Positions 33,717 through 42,680 of a DNA stretch of 64,000 bases are shown here, piece by piece. Position numbers and translations under genes: made by a program. Below the pieces are notes generated by a model, which had not been told where the DNA came from, did not search any database, and saw nothing but the letters and a program-made list of their open reading frames with translations. The first letter of the stretch is position 1. Each line of letters opens with the position of its first letter. This DNA comes from Paracoccus sp. (in: a-proteobacteria). Its GTDB lineage: Bacteria > Pseudomonadota > Alphaproteobacteria > Rhodobacterales > Rhodobacteraceae. Location of the stretch: positions 1-64,000 of the forward strand of contig NZ_JAUVVF010000001.1 of the NCBI RefSeq assembly GCF_030604785.1, read 5' to 3'.

Positions 33717-35230
33717 ATATCTGGGTTCCCATGGACAGCGCCGCCAAGGCGCTCGGCGCCGACGAGGTCGCGGAGGCGGTGCTGCGTGAGGCCAAGGCGC
33801 GCGGTCTGGACGTGCAGGTGATCCGTAACGGCACGCGCGGGATGATCTGGCTCGAGCCGCTGGTCGAGCTCGAGCGGGAAGGCCAGCGCATCGGCTTCGG
33901 CGCGGTGGCGCCAGAGGACGTGCCGGCGCTGCTGGACGGCAGACTGGAGACGCTCGGTCCTGTCGAGGCGATCCCCTTCTTCGCCCGCCAGACGCGGCTG
34001 ACCTTCGCCCGCTGCGGCGTGATCGACCCGCTGGATCTGGACGATTACACGGCGCATGGCGGTCTGGCCGGGTTGCGCCGTGCGATCGACATGGAGCCGG
34101 GCGGCATCGTCGCCGAGGTCACCGCCAGCGGGCTGCGCGGGCGCGGAGGGGCGGGCTTCCCGACCGGCATCAAGTGGCAGACCGTGGCGAACGCGGTCGC
34201 GGACCAGAAATACATCGTCTGCAACGCCGACGAGGGCGACAGCGGCACCTTCGCCGACCGCATGATCATGGAGGGCGATCCGTTCAGCCTGATCGAGGGC
34301 ATGGCGATTGCCGGCCTCGGCGTCGGCGCGACGCGCGGCTATGTCTATCTGCGCAGCGAATACCCGAACGCGATCCGGGTGATGGAGGCGGCGGTCCGCA
34401 TCGCCCGCCAGCGCGGCCTGCTGGGGCCGGACGTGCTGGGCAGCGGCCGCGCCTTCGACATGCAGATCCGCAAGGGCGCGGGCGCCTATGTCTGCGGCGA
34501 GGAGACGAGCCTGCTGAACAGCCTCGAGGGCAAGCGCGGCACGGTTCGCGCCAAGCCCCCGCTGCCGGCGCTGGAGGGGTTCCTCGGCAGGCCCACCGTC
34601 GTCAACAACGTCATCAGCCTCGCGACCGTGCCGGTGATCTTCGAGAAGGGTGCGCAGCATTACGCGGAATTCGGCCTCGGCCGCTCGCGCGGAACGGTGA
34701 CCCTGCAGATCGCCGGGAACGTCGCGCGCGGCGGGCTGTTCGAGACCGCCTTCGGCATGTCGCTCGGCGAGGTCGTCAACGACATCGCGGGTGGGACGGC
34801 CTCGGGCCGGCCGGTCAAGGCGGTGCAGGTCGGCGGGCCGCTCGGCGCCTACATGCCGGTCACGAAGTTCGACACGCCCCTCGGCTACGAGGATTTCGAC
34901 GCGGCGGGCGGGCTGATCGGGCACGCGGGCCTCGTGGTCTTCGACGACAGCGCCGACATGCTGCAGATGGCGCGCTTCGCGATGGAGTTCTGCGCCGTGG
35001 AATCCTGCGGCAAGTGCACCCCCTGCCGCATCGGCGCGGTGCGCGGGGTCGAGACCATCGACCGCATCGCCGCCGGGGATGCCGCCGCCATCCCCCTGCT
35101 GACCGACCTTTGCGAGACGATGAAGGACGGCTCGCTCTGCGCGCTCGGCGGCTTCACCCCCTATCCGGTCATGTCCGCGCTGACCCAGTTCCCGGACGAC
35201 TTCGCGACCCAAAAAGAGGCAGCGGAATGA
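33713..35230 (+). CDS. fdsB: NAD-dependent formate dehydrogenase beta subunit
   Basis: 505 residues. An N-terminal thioredoxin-like part is fused to a NuoF-like flavoprotein. The FMN/NADH site reads SGLRGRGGAGFPTGIKWQ and CNADEGDSGTFADR, and the [4Fe-4S] ligands are in ESCGKCTPCRIG with a distal Cys in LTDLCETMKDGSLCALGG. This subunit reduces NAD+. It is flanked by four-base overlaps with fdsG and fdsA, so the subunits are made in step. Confidence 0.96.
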   Translation: MNIWVPMDSAAKALGADEVAEAVLREAKARGLDVQVIRNGTRGMIWLEPLVELEREGQRIGFGAVAPEDVPALLDGRLETLGPVEAIPFFARQTRLTFARCGVIDPLDLDDYTAHGGLAGLRRAIDMEPGGIVAEVTASGLRGRGGAGFPTGIKWQTVANAVADQKYIVCNADEGDSGTFADRMIMEGDPFSLIEGMAIAGLGVGATRGYVYLRSEYPNAIRVMEAAVRIARQRGLLGPDVLGSGRAFDMQIRKGAGAYVCGEETSLLNSLEGKRGTVRAKPPLPALEGFLGRPTVVNNVISLATVPVIFEKGAQHYAEFGLGRSRGTVTLQIAGNVARGGLFETAFGMSLGEVVNDIAGGTASGRPVKAVQVGGPLGAYMPVTKFDTPLGYEDFDAAGGLIGHAGLVVFDDSADMLQMARFAMEFCAVESCGKCTPCRIGAVRGVETIDRIAAGDAAAIPLLTDLCETMKDGSLCALGGFTPYPVMSALTQFPDDFATQKEAAE

Positions 35231-38181
35231 AGGACTTCATCATCCCCACGCACCGCCCCGGCGAGGACATCACCGACGACCGCGACCTCGGCACCCCCGC
35301 CCGCACCGGCGCGCCGGTGACGCTGACAGTGGACGGGGTCGAGGTGACGGTGCCCGAGGGCACCTCGGTCATGCGCGCGTCGTTCCTCGCGGGCATCAGC
35401 GTCCCGAAGCTGTGTGCCAGCGACAACATGGAGGCCTTCGGCTCCTGCCGCCTCTGCGTGGTCGAGATCGAGGGGCGGCGCGGCACGCCCGCCTCGTGCA
35501 CGACGCCGGTGGCCGAGGGCATGGTCGTCCGCACCCAGTCCGAGAAGGTCCGCCGCATCCGCCGCGGCGTGATGGAGCTCTACATCAGCGACCACCCGCT
35601 GGACTGCCTGACCTGCGCGGCGAACGGCGATTGCGAGCTGCAGGACGCGGCGGGGCAGGTGGGCCTGCGCGACGTGCGCTACACGCCGGGCGCCAACCAT
35701 TTCGACCCCAAGGGCATCGGCGCGCGTTCGCAATCCGAGGCGAAGCTGCAAGCCGGGCCGGGCAACCCGCAATACATCCCCAAGGACGACAGCAACCCCT
35801 ATTTCTCCTACGACCCCAGCAAGTGCATCGTCTGCTCGCGCTGCGTGCGCGCCTGCGAGGAGGTGCAGGGCACCTTCGCGCTGACGATCGAGGGGCGGGG
35901 CTTCGACAGCCGCGTGAAGGCCGGTGCGGGGGCGGACAGCTTCCTGACCTCGGACTGCGTCAGCTGCGGCGCCTGCGTGCAGGCTTGCCCGACCGCGACC
36001 CTGCAGGAGAAGTCGGTGGCGGAACTCGGCACGCCCACCCGGTCCATCATCACGACCTGCGCCTATTGCGGGGTCGGCTGCAGCTTCAAGGCGGAGCTCA
36101 ACGGCGATCAGCTGGTCCGCATGGTCCCGTGGAAGCACGGCAAGGCCAATCGCGGCCACAGCTGCGTCAAGGGCCGCTTCGCCTATGGCTATGCTGCCCA
36201 CAAGGACCGCATCCTGAAGCCGATGATCCGCGAGCGGATCGAGGACCCCTGGCGCGAGGTCGAGTGGGACGAGGCGCTGGCCTTCGCCGCTACCCGCATG
36301 CGCGCGATCCAGGAGAGGCACGGCCGCCGCTCGGTCGGGGTCATCACCTCGTCGCGCTGCACGAACGAGGAGACCTATCTGGTCCAGAAGCTGACCCGCG
36401 CGGTCTTCGGCAACAACAACACCGACACCTGCGCCCGCGTTTGCCACTCGCCCACGGGCTACGGGCTCGGCAAGACCTTCGGCACCTCGGCCGGCACGCA
36501 GGATTTCGACAGCGTCGAGGAAACGGACGTGGTGCTGATCATCGGCGCCAACCCGACAGACGGGCATCCGGTCTTTGCCAGCCGCCTCAAGAAGCGGCTG
36601 CGGCAGGGCGCGAAACTCATCGTCGTGGACCCGCGCCGCACCGACATCGTCCGCAGCGCCCATGTCGAGGCCGCCCATCACCTGCCCCTGCGCCCCGGCA
36701 CGAACGTCGCCGTGGTTAGCGCCATGGCGCATGTGATCGTGACCGAGGGGCTGATGGACGAGGACTTCATCCGCACCCGCTGCGACTGGGACGAGTTCCA
36801 GCACTACGCCGAGTTCATCCGCGACCCGCGCCACGCCCCCGAGGCGACCGAGATGCTGACCGGCGTGCCGGCGGCCGAGCTTCGGGCGGCGGCGCGGCTC
36901 TTCGCGACCGGCGGGAACGGGGCGATCTATTACGGGCTCGGCGTGACCGAGCACAGCCAAGGCTCGACCACGGTCATGGCCATCGCCAACCTTGCGATGC
37001 TGACCGGCAATATCGGCCGCCGCGGCGTCGGCGTGAACCCGCTGCGGGGCCAGAACAACGTGCAGGGCGCGTGCGACATGGGGTCCTTCCCGCACGAGCT
37101 GCCGGGCTATCGCCACGTCAAGCTGCCGGACGTCCGCGCGATCTTCGAGGCCGCCTGGGGCGTCGAGATCGACCCCGAGCCGGGGCTGCGCATCCCCAAC
37201 ATGCTGGACGCGGCGGTCGAGGGACGCTTCCGCGGCCTCTATTGCCAGGGCGAGGACATCCTGCAATCGGACCCCGACACGGCGCATGTCGCGGCGGGCC
37301 TCAGGGCGATGGATTGCGTGATCGTCCACGACCTGTTCCTGAACGAGACGGCGAATTACGCCCATGTCTTCCTGCCCGGATCGTCCTTCCTGGAAAAGGA
37401 CGGCACCTTCACCAACGCCGAACGCCGCATCAACCGCGTCCGCCGCGTGATGGCGCCGCGTAACGGCTACGAGGATTGGCAGGTCACGCAGATGCTGGCC
37501 AACGCGATGCTGCGGGCCGAGGGGCGGCCGCTGTGGCACTATACTCATCCCTCGCAGATCATGGACGAGATCGCCGCCACCACGCCCAGCTTCGCGGGTG
37601 TCAGCTACGAGCGGCTCGAGACGCTCGGCTCGGTGCAATGGCCCTGCAACGAGGCTGCGCCCGAGGGCACGCCCCTGATGCATATCGAGGGCTTTCAGGG
37701 CGGGCGGGGTCACTTCATGATCACCGAATACATCCCGACCGACGAACGCACCGGCCCGCGTTTCCCGCTGCTGCTGACGACCGGGCGGATCCTGTCGCAG
37801 TATAATGTGGGCGCACAGACCCGGCGGACCGAGAACACGGTCTGGCACCCCGAGGACCTGCTGGAGATGCACCCCCATGACGCCGAGACGCGCGGCGTCA
37901 CCGAGGGCGCCTGGGTGCGCCTTGCCAGCCGCTCGGGCGAGACGACGCTGCGGGTGACGCTGACCGACCGCGTGTCGCCGGGCGTGGTCTATACGACCTT
38001 CCACCACCCGGCCACGCAGGCGAACGTGGTCACGACCGACTTTTCGGACTGGGCGACGAACTGCCCGGAATACAAGGTCACGGCGGTGCAGGTCAGTCCG
38101 TCGAACGGACCTTCCGACTGGCAGGAGCGTTATGCCGCCGAAACCGAGCGCGCGCGCCGCATCCTGCCCGCCGCCGAATGA
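35227..38181 (+). CDS. fdsA: NAD-dependent formate dehydrogenase alpha (molybdenum) subunit
   Basis: 984 residues. In order: an N-terminal [2Fe-2S] domain (CASDNMEAFGSCRLCVVEIE), a NuoG-like His/Cys cluster (DHPLDCLTCAANGDCELQ), two ferredoxin [4Fe-4S] motifs (CIVCSRCVRACE, CVSCGACVQACP), a further [4Fe-4S] (CAYCGVGCSF) and the bis-MGD molybdenum domain. The predicted Mo ligand is a cysteine in DTCARVCHSPTGYG, and no in-frame TGA is present, so this is the Cys and not the selenocysteine form. The C-terminal MopB domain includes TTGRILSQYNVGAQTRR. It oxidises formate in the cytoplasm. Confidence 0.97.
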   Translation: MKDFIIPTHRPGEDITDDRDLGTPARTGAPVTLTVDGVEVTVPEGTSVMRASFLAGISVPKLCASDNMEAFGSCRLCVVEIEGRRGTPASCTTPVAEGMVVRTQSEKVRRIRRGVMELYISDHPLDCLTCAANGDCELQDAAGQVGLRDVRYTPGANHFDPKGIGARSQSEAKLQAGPGNPQYIPKDDSNPYFSYDPSKCIVCSRCVRACEEVQGTFALTIEGRGFDSRVKAGAGADSFLTSDCVSCGACVQACPTATLQEKSVAELGTPTRSIITTCAYCGVGCSFKAELNGDQLVRMVPWKHGKANRGHSCVKGRFAYGYAAHKDRILKPMIRERIEDPWREVEWDEALAFAATRMRAIQERHGRRSVGVITSSRCTNEETYLVQKLTRAVFGNNNTDTCARVCHSPTGYGLGKTFGTSAGTQDFDSVEETDVVLIIGANPTDGHPVFASRLKKRLRQGAKLIVVDPRRTDIVRSAHVEAAHHLPLRPGTNVAVVSAMAHVIVTEGLMDEDFIRTRCDWDEFQHYAEFIRDPRHAPEATEMLTGVPAAELRAAARLFATGGNGAIYYGLGVTEHSQGSTTVMAIANLAMLTGNIGRRGVGVNPLRGQNNVQGACDMGSFPHELPGYRHVKLPDVRAIFEAAWGVEIDPEPGLRIPNMLDAAVEGRFRGLYCQGEDILQSDPDTAHVAAGLRAMDCVIVHDLFLNETANYAHVFLPGSSFLEKDGTFTNAERRINRVRRVMAPRNGYEDWQVTQMLANAMLRAEGRPLWHYTHPSQIMDEIAATTPSFAGVSYERLETLGSVQWPCNEAAPEGTPLMHIEGFQGGRGHFMITEYIPTDERTGPRFPLLLTTGRILSQYNVGAQTRRTENTVWHPEDLLEMHPHDAETRGVTEGAWVRLASRSGETTLRVTLTDRVSPGVVYTTFHHPATQANVVTTDFSDWATNCPEYKVTAVQVSPSNGPSDWQERYAAETERARRILPAAE

Positions 38182-38191
38182 GGACGCCCCG

Positions 38192-39055
38192 ATGACCCAG
38201 GCACTGCCCCCCGAAGACCGCGCCGCCGCGCCCGTGCCCGAAGGGCAGGCCGTGCGGCGTGTCGGCGGGCTGCGCCACGGTCACGGCGCCTTTCGCGCCG
38301 TCATGCGCGATCTGGCGCAGGAAACTGCCGTGGCGATGGTCTATGGCGGATCGACCCAGGCGGTGATGATGGCAAGCCCTGCCGATCTGCTGGATTTCGC
38401 CGTGGGCTTCTCGCTGACCGAGGGGATCGTCCGGGACCCCGGCCAGATCGAGCGCCTGGAGATCGTCGATCACCCGCAGGGGATCGAGGCGCAGATGTGG
38501 CTGGCCGAGGACCGCGCCGAGGCCTTGGCGGCGCGGCGGCGCTTCATGGCGGGGCCGGTGGGTTGCGGGCTCTGCGGCATCGACAGCCTCGAGCAGGCGG
38601 GCCGCGGATTGCCCGATCTGGGCGACGCCGGCCCGGTTCTCGACGCATCCCAGATCGCCCGCGCGACCGAGGATCTGCGCCGCTGGCAGCCCCTGCACGA
38701 CGCGACGCGCGCGGTCCATGCGGCGGGCTTCCTGCTGCCCGGTCAGGGCGTGGTCCTGGCGCGCGAGGATGTCGGGCGCCACAACGCGCTGGACAAGCTG
38801 ATCGGCTCCATGGCCCGGCAGGGGCTCGATGCGGGGCAGGGGGCTTTCGTGCTGACCAGCCGCGTCTCGGTCGAGATGGTGCAGAAATGCGCGCTGGCCG
38901 GCTGCGCGATGCTGATCGCGGTTTCGGCGCCCACCGCCCATGCCCTGGAACTGGCCCGCGGCGCGGGCATCACCTTGGCCGCCTTTGCGCGCGGCGAGGG
39001 TTTCGATCTTTTCACCCGTCCCGACAGGATCGCCGGAGGTCCCGATGTCGCCTGA
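38192..39055 (+). CDS. fdhD: Formate dehydrogenase sulfurtransferase FdhD (FdsC)
   Basis: 287 residues. FdhD carries sulfur from a cysteine desulfurase to the molybdenum cofactor of formate dehydrogenase and is required for activity. The catalytic Cys motif is GPVGCGLCGIDS (CxxC), with LAREDVGRHNALDKLIG and FVLTSRVSVEMVQKCALAG as family signatures. GAGGA lies eight bases before the chosen ATG. It follows fdsA by ten bases and overlaps fdsD by eleven. Confidence 0.95.
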   Translation: MTQALPPEDRAAAPVPEGQAVRRVGGLRHGHGAFRAVMRDLAQETAVAMVYGGSTQAVMMASPADLLDFAVGFSLTEGIVRDPGQIERLEIVDHPQGIEAQMWLAEDRAEALAARRRFMAGPVGCGLCGIDSLEQAGRGLPDLGDAGPVLDASQIARATEDLRRWQPLHDATRAVHAAGFLLPGQGVVLAREDVGRHNALDKLIGSMARQGLDAGQGAFVLTSRVSVEMVQKCALAGCAMLIAVSAPTAHALELARGAGITLAAFARGEGFDLFTRPDRIAGGPDVA

Positions 39056-39245
39056 CAAGCTGATCCGCATGGCCAACCAGATCGCCACCTTCTTCGACAC
39101 CCAGCCCGGAGATGCGTCCCAGAAGATCGCCGCCCATCTGCGCGACTACTGGGAGCCCGAGATGCGCGCCCGCCTTTCCGCCCATGTCGCGGCGGGCGGC
39201 GAGGGGCTCAAGCCCTCCGTCCGGGCGGCGGCAGCGCTGATCTGA
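39045..39245 (+). CDS. fdsD: Formate dehydrogenase delta subunit
   Basis: 66 residues, the usual size. KLIRMANQIATFFDTQPGDA and HLRDYWEPEMRARLSAHV are the family signature. FdsD is a small subunit or maturation partner needed for a stable, active soluble formate dehydrogenase. CCGGAGG lies before the ATG. It is the last gene of the fds operon. No T-tailed terminator is seen before the rpsA promoter 12 bases on. Confidence 0.92.
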   Translation: MSPDKLIRMANQIATFFDTQPGDASQKIAAHLRDYWEPEMRARLSAHVAAGGEGLKPSVRAAAALI

Positions 39246-39256
39246 CGCTTTTCGCG

Positions 39257-39285
39257 TTGAAACTCACGCAAAACGTGACTATACG
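39257..39285 (+). promoter_or_regulatory. Sigma-70-type promoter of rpsA
   Basis: TTGAAA (39257-39262) and TATACG (39280-39285) are exactly 17 bases apart. The start point near 39292 would give a leader of about 150 bases, long for a ribosomal protein gene. Confidence 0.72.
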
Positions 39286-39332
39286 CACACGCAGTCACAA
39301 GGCGACAAGGCCATAACAGGCCGCTTTTCACC

Positions 39333-39359
39333 GGGTCGGGCGTTCAGCGCCGACCCTTT
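39333..39359 (+). promoter_or_regulatory. Leader hairpin with T-run upstream of rpsA
   Basis: GGGTCGG-GCG pairs with CGC-CGACCC (one bulged base) and is followed by TTT. It sits about 40 bases after the predicted rpsA start point and about 80 bases before the ATG. It could terminate fds read-through or act as an attenuator for rpsA. Confidence 0.5.
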
Positions 39360-39440
39360 GTCGTTGCCATGATGGCATCATAAAGACCGGCGGAGCCAAC
39401 CGTCAGGCCGGAAAACCGTGATAAAGGATACTGCAAACGC

Positions 39441-41117
39441 ATGTGCGCTAAAGCGACCATGGAGGAATTCGAGGCCCTCCTGAACGAAAGCCTCGAAATC
39501 GACACCCCCGATGAGGGCAGCGTTGTCAAAGGCCGCGTCATCGCCATTGAGGCGGGTCAGGCCATCATCGATGTCGGCTACAAGATGGAAGGCCGCGTCG
39601 ATCTGAAGGAATTCGCAAATCCCGGCGAAGAGCCCAGCATCAAGGTCGGCGACGAGGTCGAGGTCTATCTGGACCGCGTCGAGAACGCCCGTGGCGAAGC
39701 CAGCATCTCGCGCGAGAAGGCCCGCCGCGAAGAAGCCTGGGACCGTCTGGAAAAAGCCTACGAGAAGGAAGAGCGCGTCGAAGGCGCCATCTTCGGTCGC
39801 GTCAAGGGCGGCTTCACCGTCGATCTGGGCGGTGCCGTGGCGTTCCTGCCCGGTTCGCAGGTTGACGTGCGCCCCGTGCGCGATGCCGGCCCGCTGATGG
39901 GTCTGAAGCAGCCCTTCCAGATCCTGAAGATGGATCGCCGCCGCGGCAATATCGTCGTGTCGCGCCGCGCCATCCTGGAAGAGAGCCGCGCCGAGCAGCG
40001 CGCCGAAGTCATCGCCAACCTGTCCGAAGGCCAGGCGATCAACGGCGTGGTCAAGAACATCACCGAATACGGCGCCTTCGTCGATCTGGGCGGTGTTGAC
40101 GGCCTGCTGCACGTCACCGACATGGCCTGGCGCCGCGTCAACCACCCGTCCGAGATCCTGGCGCTCGGCGAGACCGTCAAGGTCCAGGTCATCAAGATCA
40201 ACAAGGACAGCCACCGCATCAGCTTGGGCATGAAGCAGCTTCAGGCCGATCCGTGGGATACCGTCGGCGACAAGTTCCCGATCGGTTCGGTCCATCAGGG
40301 CCGCGTGACCAACATCACCGATTACGGCGCGTTCGTCGAGCTGGAAGCCGGTGTCGAGGGTCTGGTCCACGTCTCGGAAATGAGCTGGACCAAGAAGAAC
40401 GTCCATCCGGGCAAGATCGTCTCGACCTCGCAAGAGGTTGACGTCATGGTCCTGGAAATCGACGAGTCGAAGCGCCGCGTGTCGCTCGGCCTCAAGCAGA
40501 CCATGCGCAACCCGTGGGAAGTCTTTGCGGAAACGCATCCCTCGGGCACCGTCATCGAAGGCGAAGTCAAGAACATCACCGAATTCGGTCTGTTCGTCGG
40601 CCTCGAAGGCGATATCGACGGCATGGTCCACCTGTCGGACATCTCGTGGGATGCCCGCGGCGAGGATGCGATCCAGGACTTCCGCAAGGGCGACGTCGTC
40701 AAGGCCGTCGTTCAGGACGTGGATGTCGAGAAAGAGCGCATCAGCCTGTCGATCAAGGCGCTGGAAAACGAGCACATGGCCGAAGCCGTTGACGGCGTGA
40801 AGCGTGGCTCGGTCGTGACCGTCGAGGTCACCGCGATCGAAGAAGGCGGCGTCGAGGTCGAATTCAACGGCGTCAAGTCCTTCATCCGCCGCAGCGATCT
40901 GGCCCGCGACCGTCAGGACCAGCGCCCCGAGCGCTTCCAGGTCGGCGACAAGGTCGATGCCCGCGTGACCAACATCGACACCAAGACCCGCCGTCTGGGC
41001 CTGTCGATCAAGGCTCGCGAGATCGCCGAAGAGAAGGAAGCGATCGACCAGTATGGCAGCTCGGATTCGGGCGCCTCGCTCGGCGACATCCTGGGCGCCG
41101 CGCTGAACCGCAACTGA
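39441..41117 (+). CDS. rpsA: 30S ribosomal protein S1
   Basis: 558 residues, the normal six-domain S1 of alphaproteobacteria. The start [20 protein letters not shown] matches the family. OB-fold S1 repeats are easily seen ([80 protein letters not shown]). S1 binds mRNA leaders at the small subunit to help initiation. AAAGGA lies eleven bases before the ATG. Codon use is strongly biased, as expected for a highly expressed gene. A T-tailed terminator follows. Confidence 0.98.
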   Translation: MCAKATMEEFEALLNESLEIDTPDEGSVVKGRVIAIEAGQAIIDVGYKMEGRVDLKEFANPGEEPSIKVGDEVEVYLDRVENARGEASISREKARREEAWDRLEKAYEKEERVEGAIFGRVKGGFTVDLGGAVAFLPGSQVDVRPVRDAGPLMGLKQPFQILKMDRRRGNIVVSRRAILEESRAEQRAEVIANLSEGQAINGVVKNITEYGAFVDLGGVDGLLHVTDMAWRRVNHPSEILALGETVKVQVIKINKDSHRISLGMKQLQADPWDTVGDKFPIGSVHQGRVTNITDYGAFVELEAGVEGLVHVSEMSWTKKNVHPGKIVSTSQEVDVMVLEIDESKRRVSLGLKQTMRNPWEVFAETHPSGTVIEGEVKNITEFGLFVGLEGDIDGMVHLSDISWDARGEDAIQDFRKGDVVKAVVQDVDVEKERISLSIKALENEHMAEAVDGVKRGSVVTVEVTAIEEGGVEVEFNGVKSFIRRSDLARDRQDQRPERFQVGDKVDARVTNIDTKTRRLGLSIKAREIAEEKEAIDQYGSSDSGASLGDILGAALNRN

Positions 41118-41137
41118 TCGGTTCGCCATGACGATCC

Positions 41138-41171
41138 GGCCCGCCCCGCCAGATGGCAGGGCGGGCCTTTT
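41138..41171 (+). terminator. Terminator of rpsA
   Basis: GGCCCGCCC and GGGCGGGCC form a perfect 9-bp stem followed by TTTT, about 20 bases past the rpsA stop. This is the clearest rho-independent terminator in the window. Confidence 0.85.
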
Positions 41172-41313
41172 CTTGCCGAAAGCCCCGCACCCTCCGGGCA
41201 AGCCGCTTGCACCCTTTCGCCAAAGCTGGCAACGCTATGAAACGAGTGACTTCTGTCGCGCGTTGGTCCTGGCCAGCGGGGAAGCCCGCAACGTTCGTAT
41301 CAAGGGGGCAAGC

Positions 41314-41598
41314 ATGATCCGATCCGAGCTGATCCAGAAGATCGCCGACGAAAACCCGCATCTGTTCCGCCGTGATGTCGAGCGGATCGTGAACACCGTC
41401 TTCGAAGAGATCATCGATGCGATGGCACGCGGCGACCGGGTCGAATTGCGCGGTTTCGGAGCCTTCTCGGTCAAGAAGCGCGATGCCCGGACCGGCCGCA
41501 ACCCTCGCACCGGCGATTCCGTCGAGGTCGAGGAAAAGCACGTTCCCTTCTTCAAGACCGGCAAATTGCTGCGCGACCGGTTGAACGGCGAGGCCTGA
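41314..41598 (+). CDS. ihfB: Integration host factor beta subunit
   Basis: 94 residues of the HU/IHF family. [40 protein letters not shown] and [20 protein letters not shown] match IhfB, including the DNA-minor-groove arm with its conserved Pro. IHF bends DNA as an IhfA-IhfB heterodimer. AAGGGGGC lies before the ATG. It sits between rpsA and lapA, the usual order in proteobacteria. Confidence 0.96.
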   Translation: MIRSELIQKIADENPHLFRRDVERIVNTVFEEIIDAMARGDRVELRGFGAFSVKKRDARTGRNPRTGDSVEVEEKHVPFFKTGKLLRDRLNGEA

Positions 41599-41614
41599 GA
41601 GGCTTAGATAGAGG

Positions 41615-41633
41615 CCGTCCGCCCGGCGGACGC
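41615..41633 (+). terminator. Stem-loop between ihfB and lapA
   Basis: CGTCCGC pairs with GCGGACG around a CCG loop, 18 bases past the ihfB stop. No T-tract follows, and the lapA Shine-Dalgarno is just downstream, so termination is likely partial at best. Confidence 0.4.
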
Positions 41634-41652
41634 CTGCCCGTGGGAGAACTGG

Positions 41653-42045
41653 ATGCGCTATCTTCGACTTCTGTTTGTCGTGGCCCTTGCCCTTGTGCTG
41701 GTCGCGGTGGCCCTTGCCAATCGCGGCGCGGTCACGCTGTCGCTGTTTCCGGCGAATTTCGGGCAGTATCTGGGCGGCGACTGGTCGCTACAACTGCCGC
41801 TGTTCCTGGTGATCCTGGGCGCCTTTGCGCTTGGCATGCTGGCGGGGCTGGTCTGGGAATGGCTGCGCGAGGCGCATATCCGCCGCGAGGCGCGGCTGCG
41901 TCAGGCGCAGGTCGACCGGCTGGAGGCCGAACTCGGCCATCTGCGCCAGCGCCATGCCGCCCCCAAGGATGACGTTCTGGCGATCCTCGACGCGCCCGCG
42001 TCCGCAGCTGCCACGCCCGGCGCGCAACTGCCCGCGACGCGCTGA
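41653..42045 (+). CDS. lapA: LapA-family (DUF1049) inner-membrane protein
   Basis: 130 residues with two membrane segments (LRLLFVVALALVLVAVALAN and LFLVILGAFALGMLAGLVW) and a C-terminal cytoplasmic coiled-coil region (REARLRQAQVDRLEAELGHL). The layout matches LapA, which in enterobacteria works with LapB in lipopolysaccharide assembly control; lapB is not adjacent here. GGGAGAA precedes the ATG. The stop overlaps the trpF start (TGATG). Confidence 0.87.
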   Translation: MRYLRLLFVVALALVLVAVALANRGAVTLSLFPANFGQYLGGDWSLQLPLFLVILGAFALGMLAGLVWEWLREAHIRREARLRQAQVDRLEAELGHLRQRHAAPKDDVLAILDAPASAAATPGAQLPATR

Positions 42046-42680
42046 TGGCCGATGTCAAGATCTGCGGCCTGTCGCAGCCCGCACATGTGACGGCTGCCGT
42101 TCAGGCCGGGGCGCGCTATCTGGGCCTTGTCTTCTTTTCGAGATCCCCCCGCGCGGTGACGCCCGCCGAGGCCGCCGCACTGACGGCGGATGTGCCTGTC
42201 GGCGTGGCGCGGGTGGGGCTGTTCGTCGATCCCGACGACGCGCTGATCACCGCCACCTTGGCCGAGGTGCCGCTGGACATCGTCCAGCTTCACGGCCACG
42301 AGACGCCCGAACGTGTCGCTGCGCTGCGGACGCTGACCGGCCTGCCGGTGATGAAGGCCGTGGGCATCGCGTCGGTCGAGGATCTGCCGCAGCTGACCGA
42401 TTACGGGCTGGTCGCGGACATGCTGCTGGTCGATGCCAAGCCCGCGCCGGATGCCGCGCTGCCGGGCGGCAACGGGCTGTCCTTTGACTGGCGGCTGCTG
42501 CAGGGGCGGCGCTGGCCGCGACCCTGGATGCTGGCGGGCGGGCTGACCCCCGCCAATGTGGCCGAGGCCGTGCGCCTGACCCGCGCGCCCGTGGTCGACG
42601 TCAGCTCGGGGGTCGAGACCGCTCCGGGCGTCAAGGATGCCGCGCTGATCCGCGATTTCGTCGCCGCCGCTGCGGGCTAA
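42045..42680 (+). CDS. trpF: Phosphoribosylanthranilate isomerase
   Basis: 211 residues, a (beta/alpha)8 enzyme of tryptophan synthesis. Motifs are VKICGLSQPAHVTAAVQAGA (with the catalytic Cys), YLGLVFFSRSPRAVTPAEA, LDIVQLHGHETPERVA and DVSSGVETAPGVKD. The N-terminal MADVKICGL is the family start. It is coupled to lapA by one base of overlap and converges on the RamB-like regulator, with the two stops overlapping by four bases. Confidence 0.96.
   Translation: MADVKICGLSQPAHVTAAVQAGARYLGLVFFSRSPRAVTPAEAAALTADVPVGVARVGLFVDPDDALITATLAEVPLDIVQLHGHETPERVAALRTLTGLPVMKAVGIASVEDLPQLTDYGLVADMLLVDAKPAPDAALPGGNGLSFDWRLLQGRRWPRPWMLAGGLTPANVAEAVRLTRAPVVDVSSGVETAPGVKDAALIRDFVAAAAG

Noticed and set aside
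35161-38007. Long minus-strand open frame opposite fdsA
   Set aside because: fdsA is unmistakable on the other strand. The antisense frame has no ribosome-binding site or recognisable motif.
35227-38181. Possible selenocysteine formate dehydrogenase
   Set aside because: There is no in-frame TGA before the real stop, and the molybdenum-ligand position is a cysteine codon.
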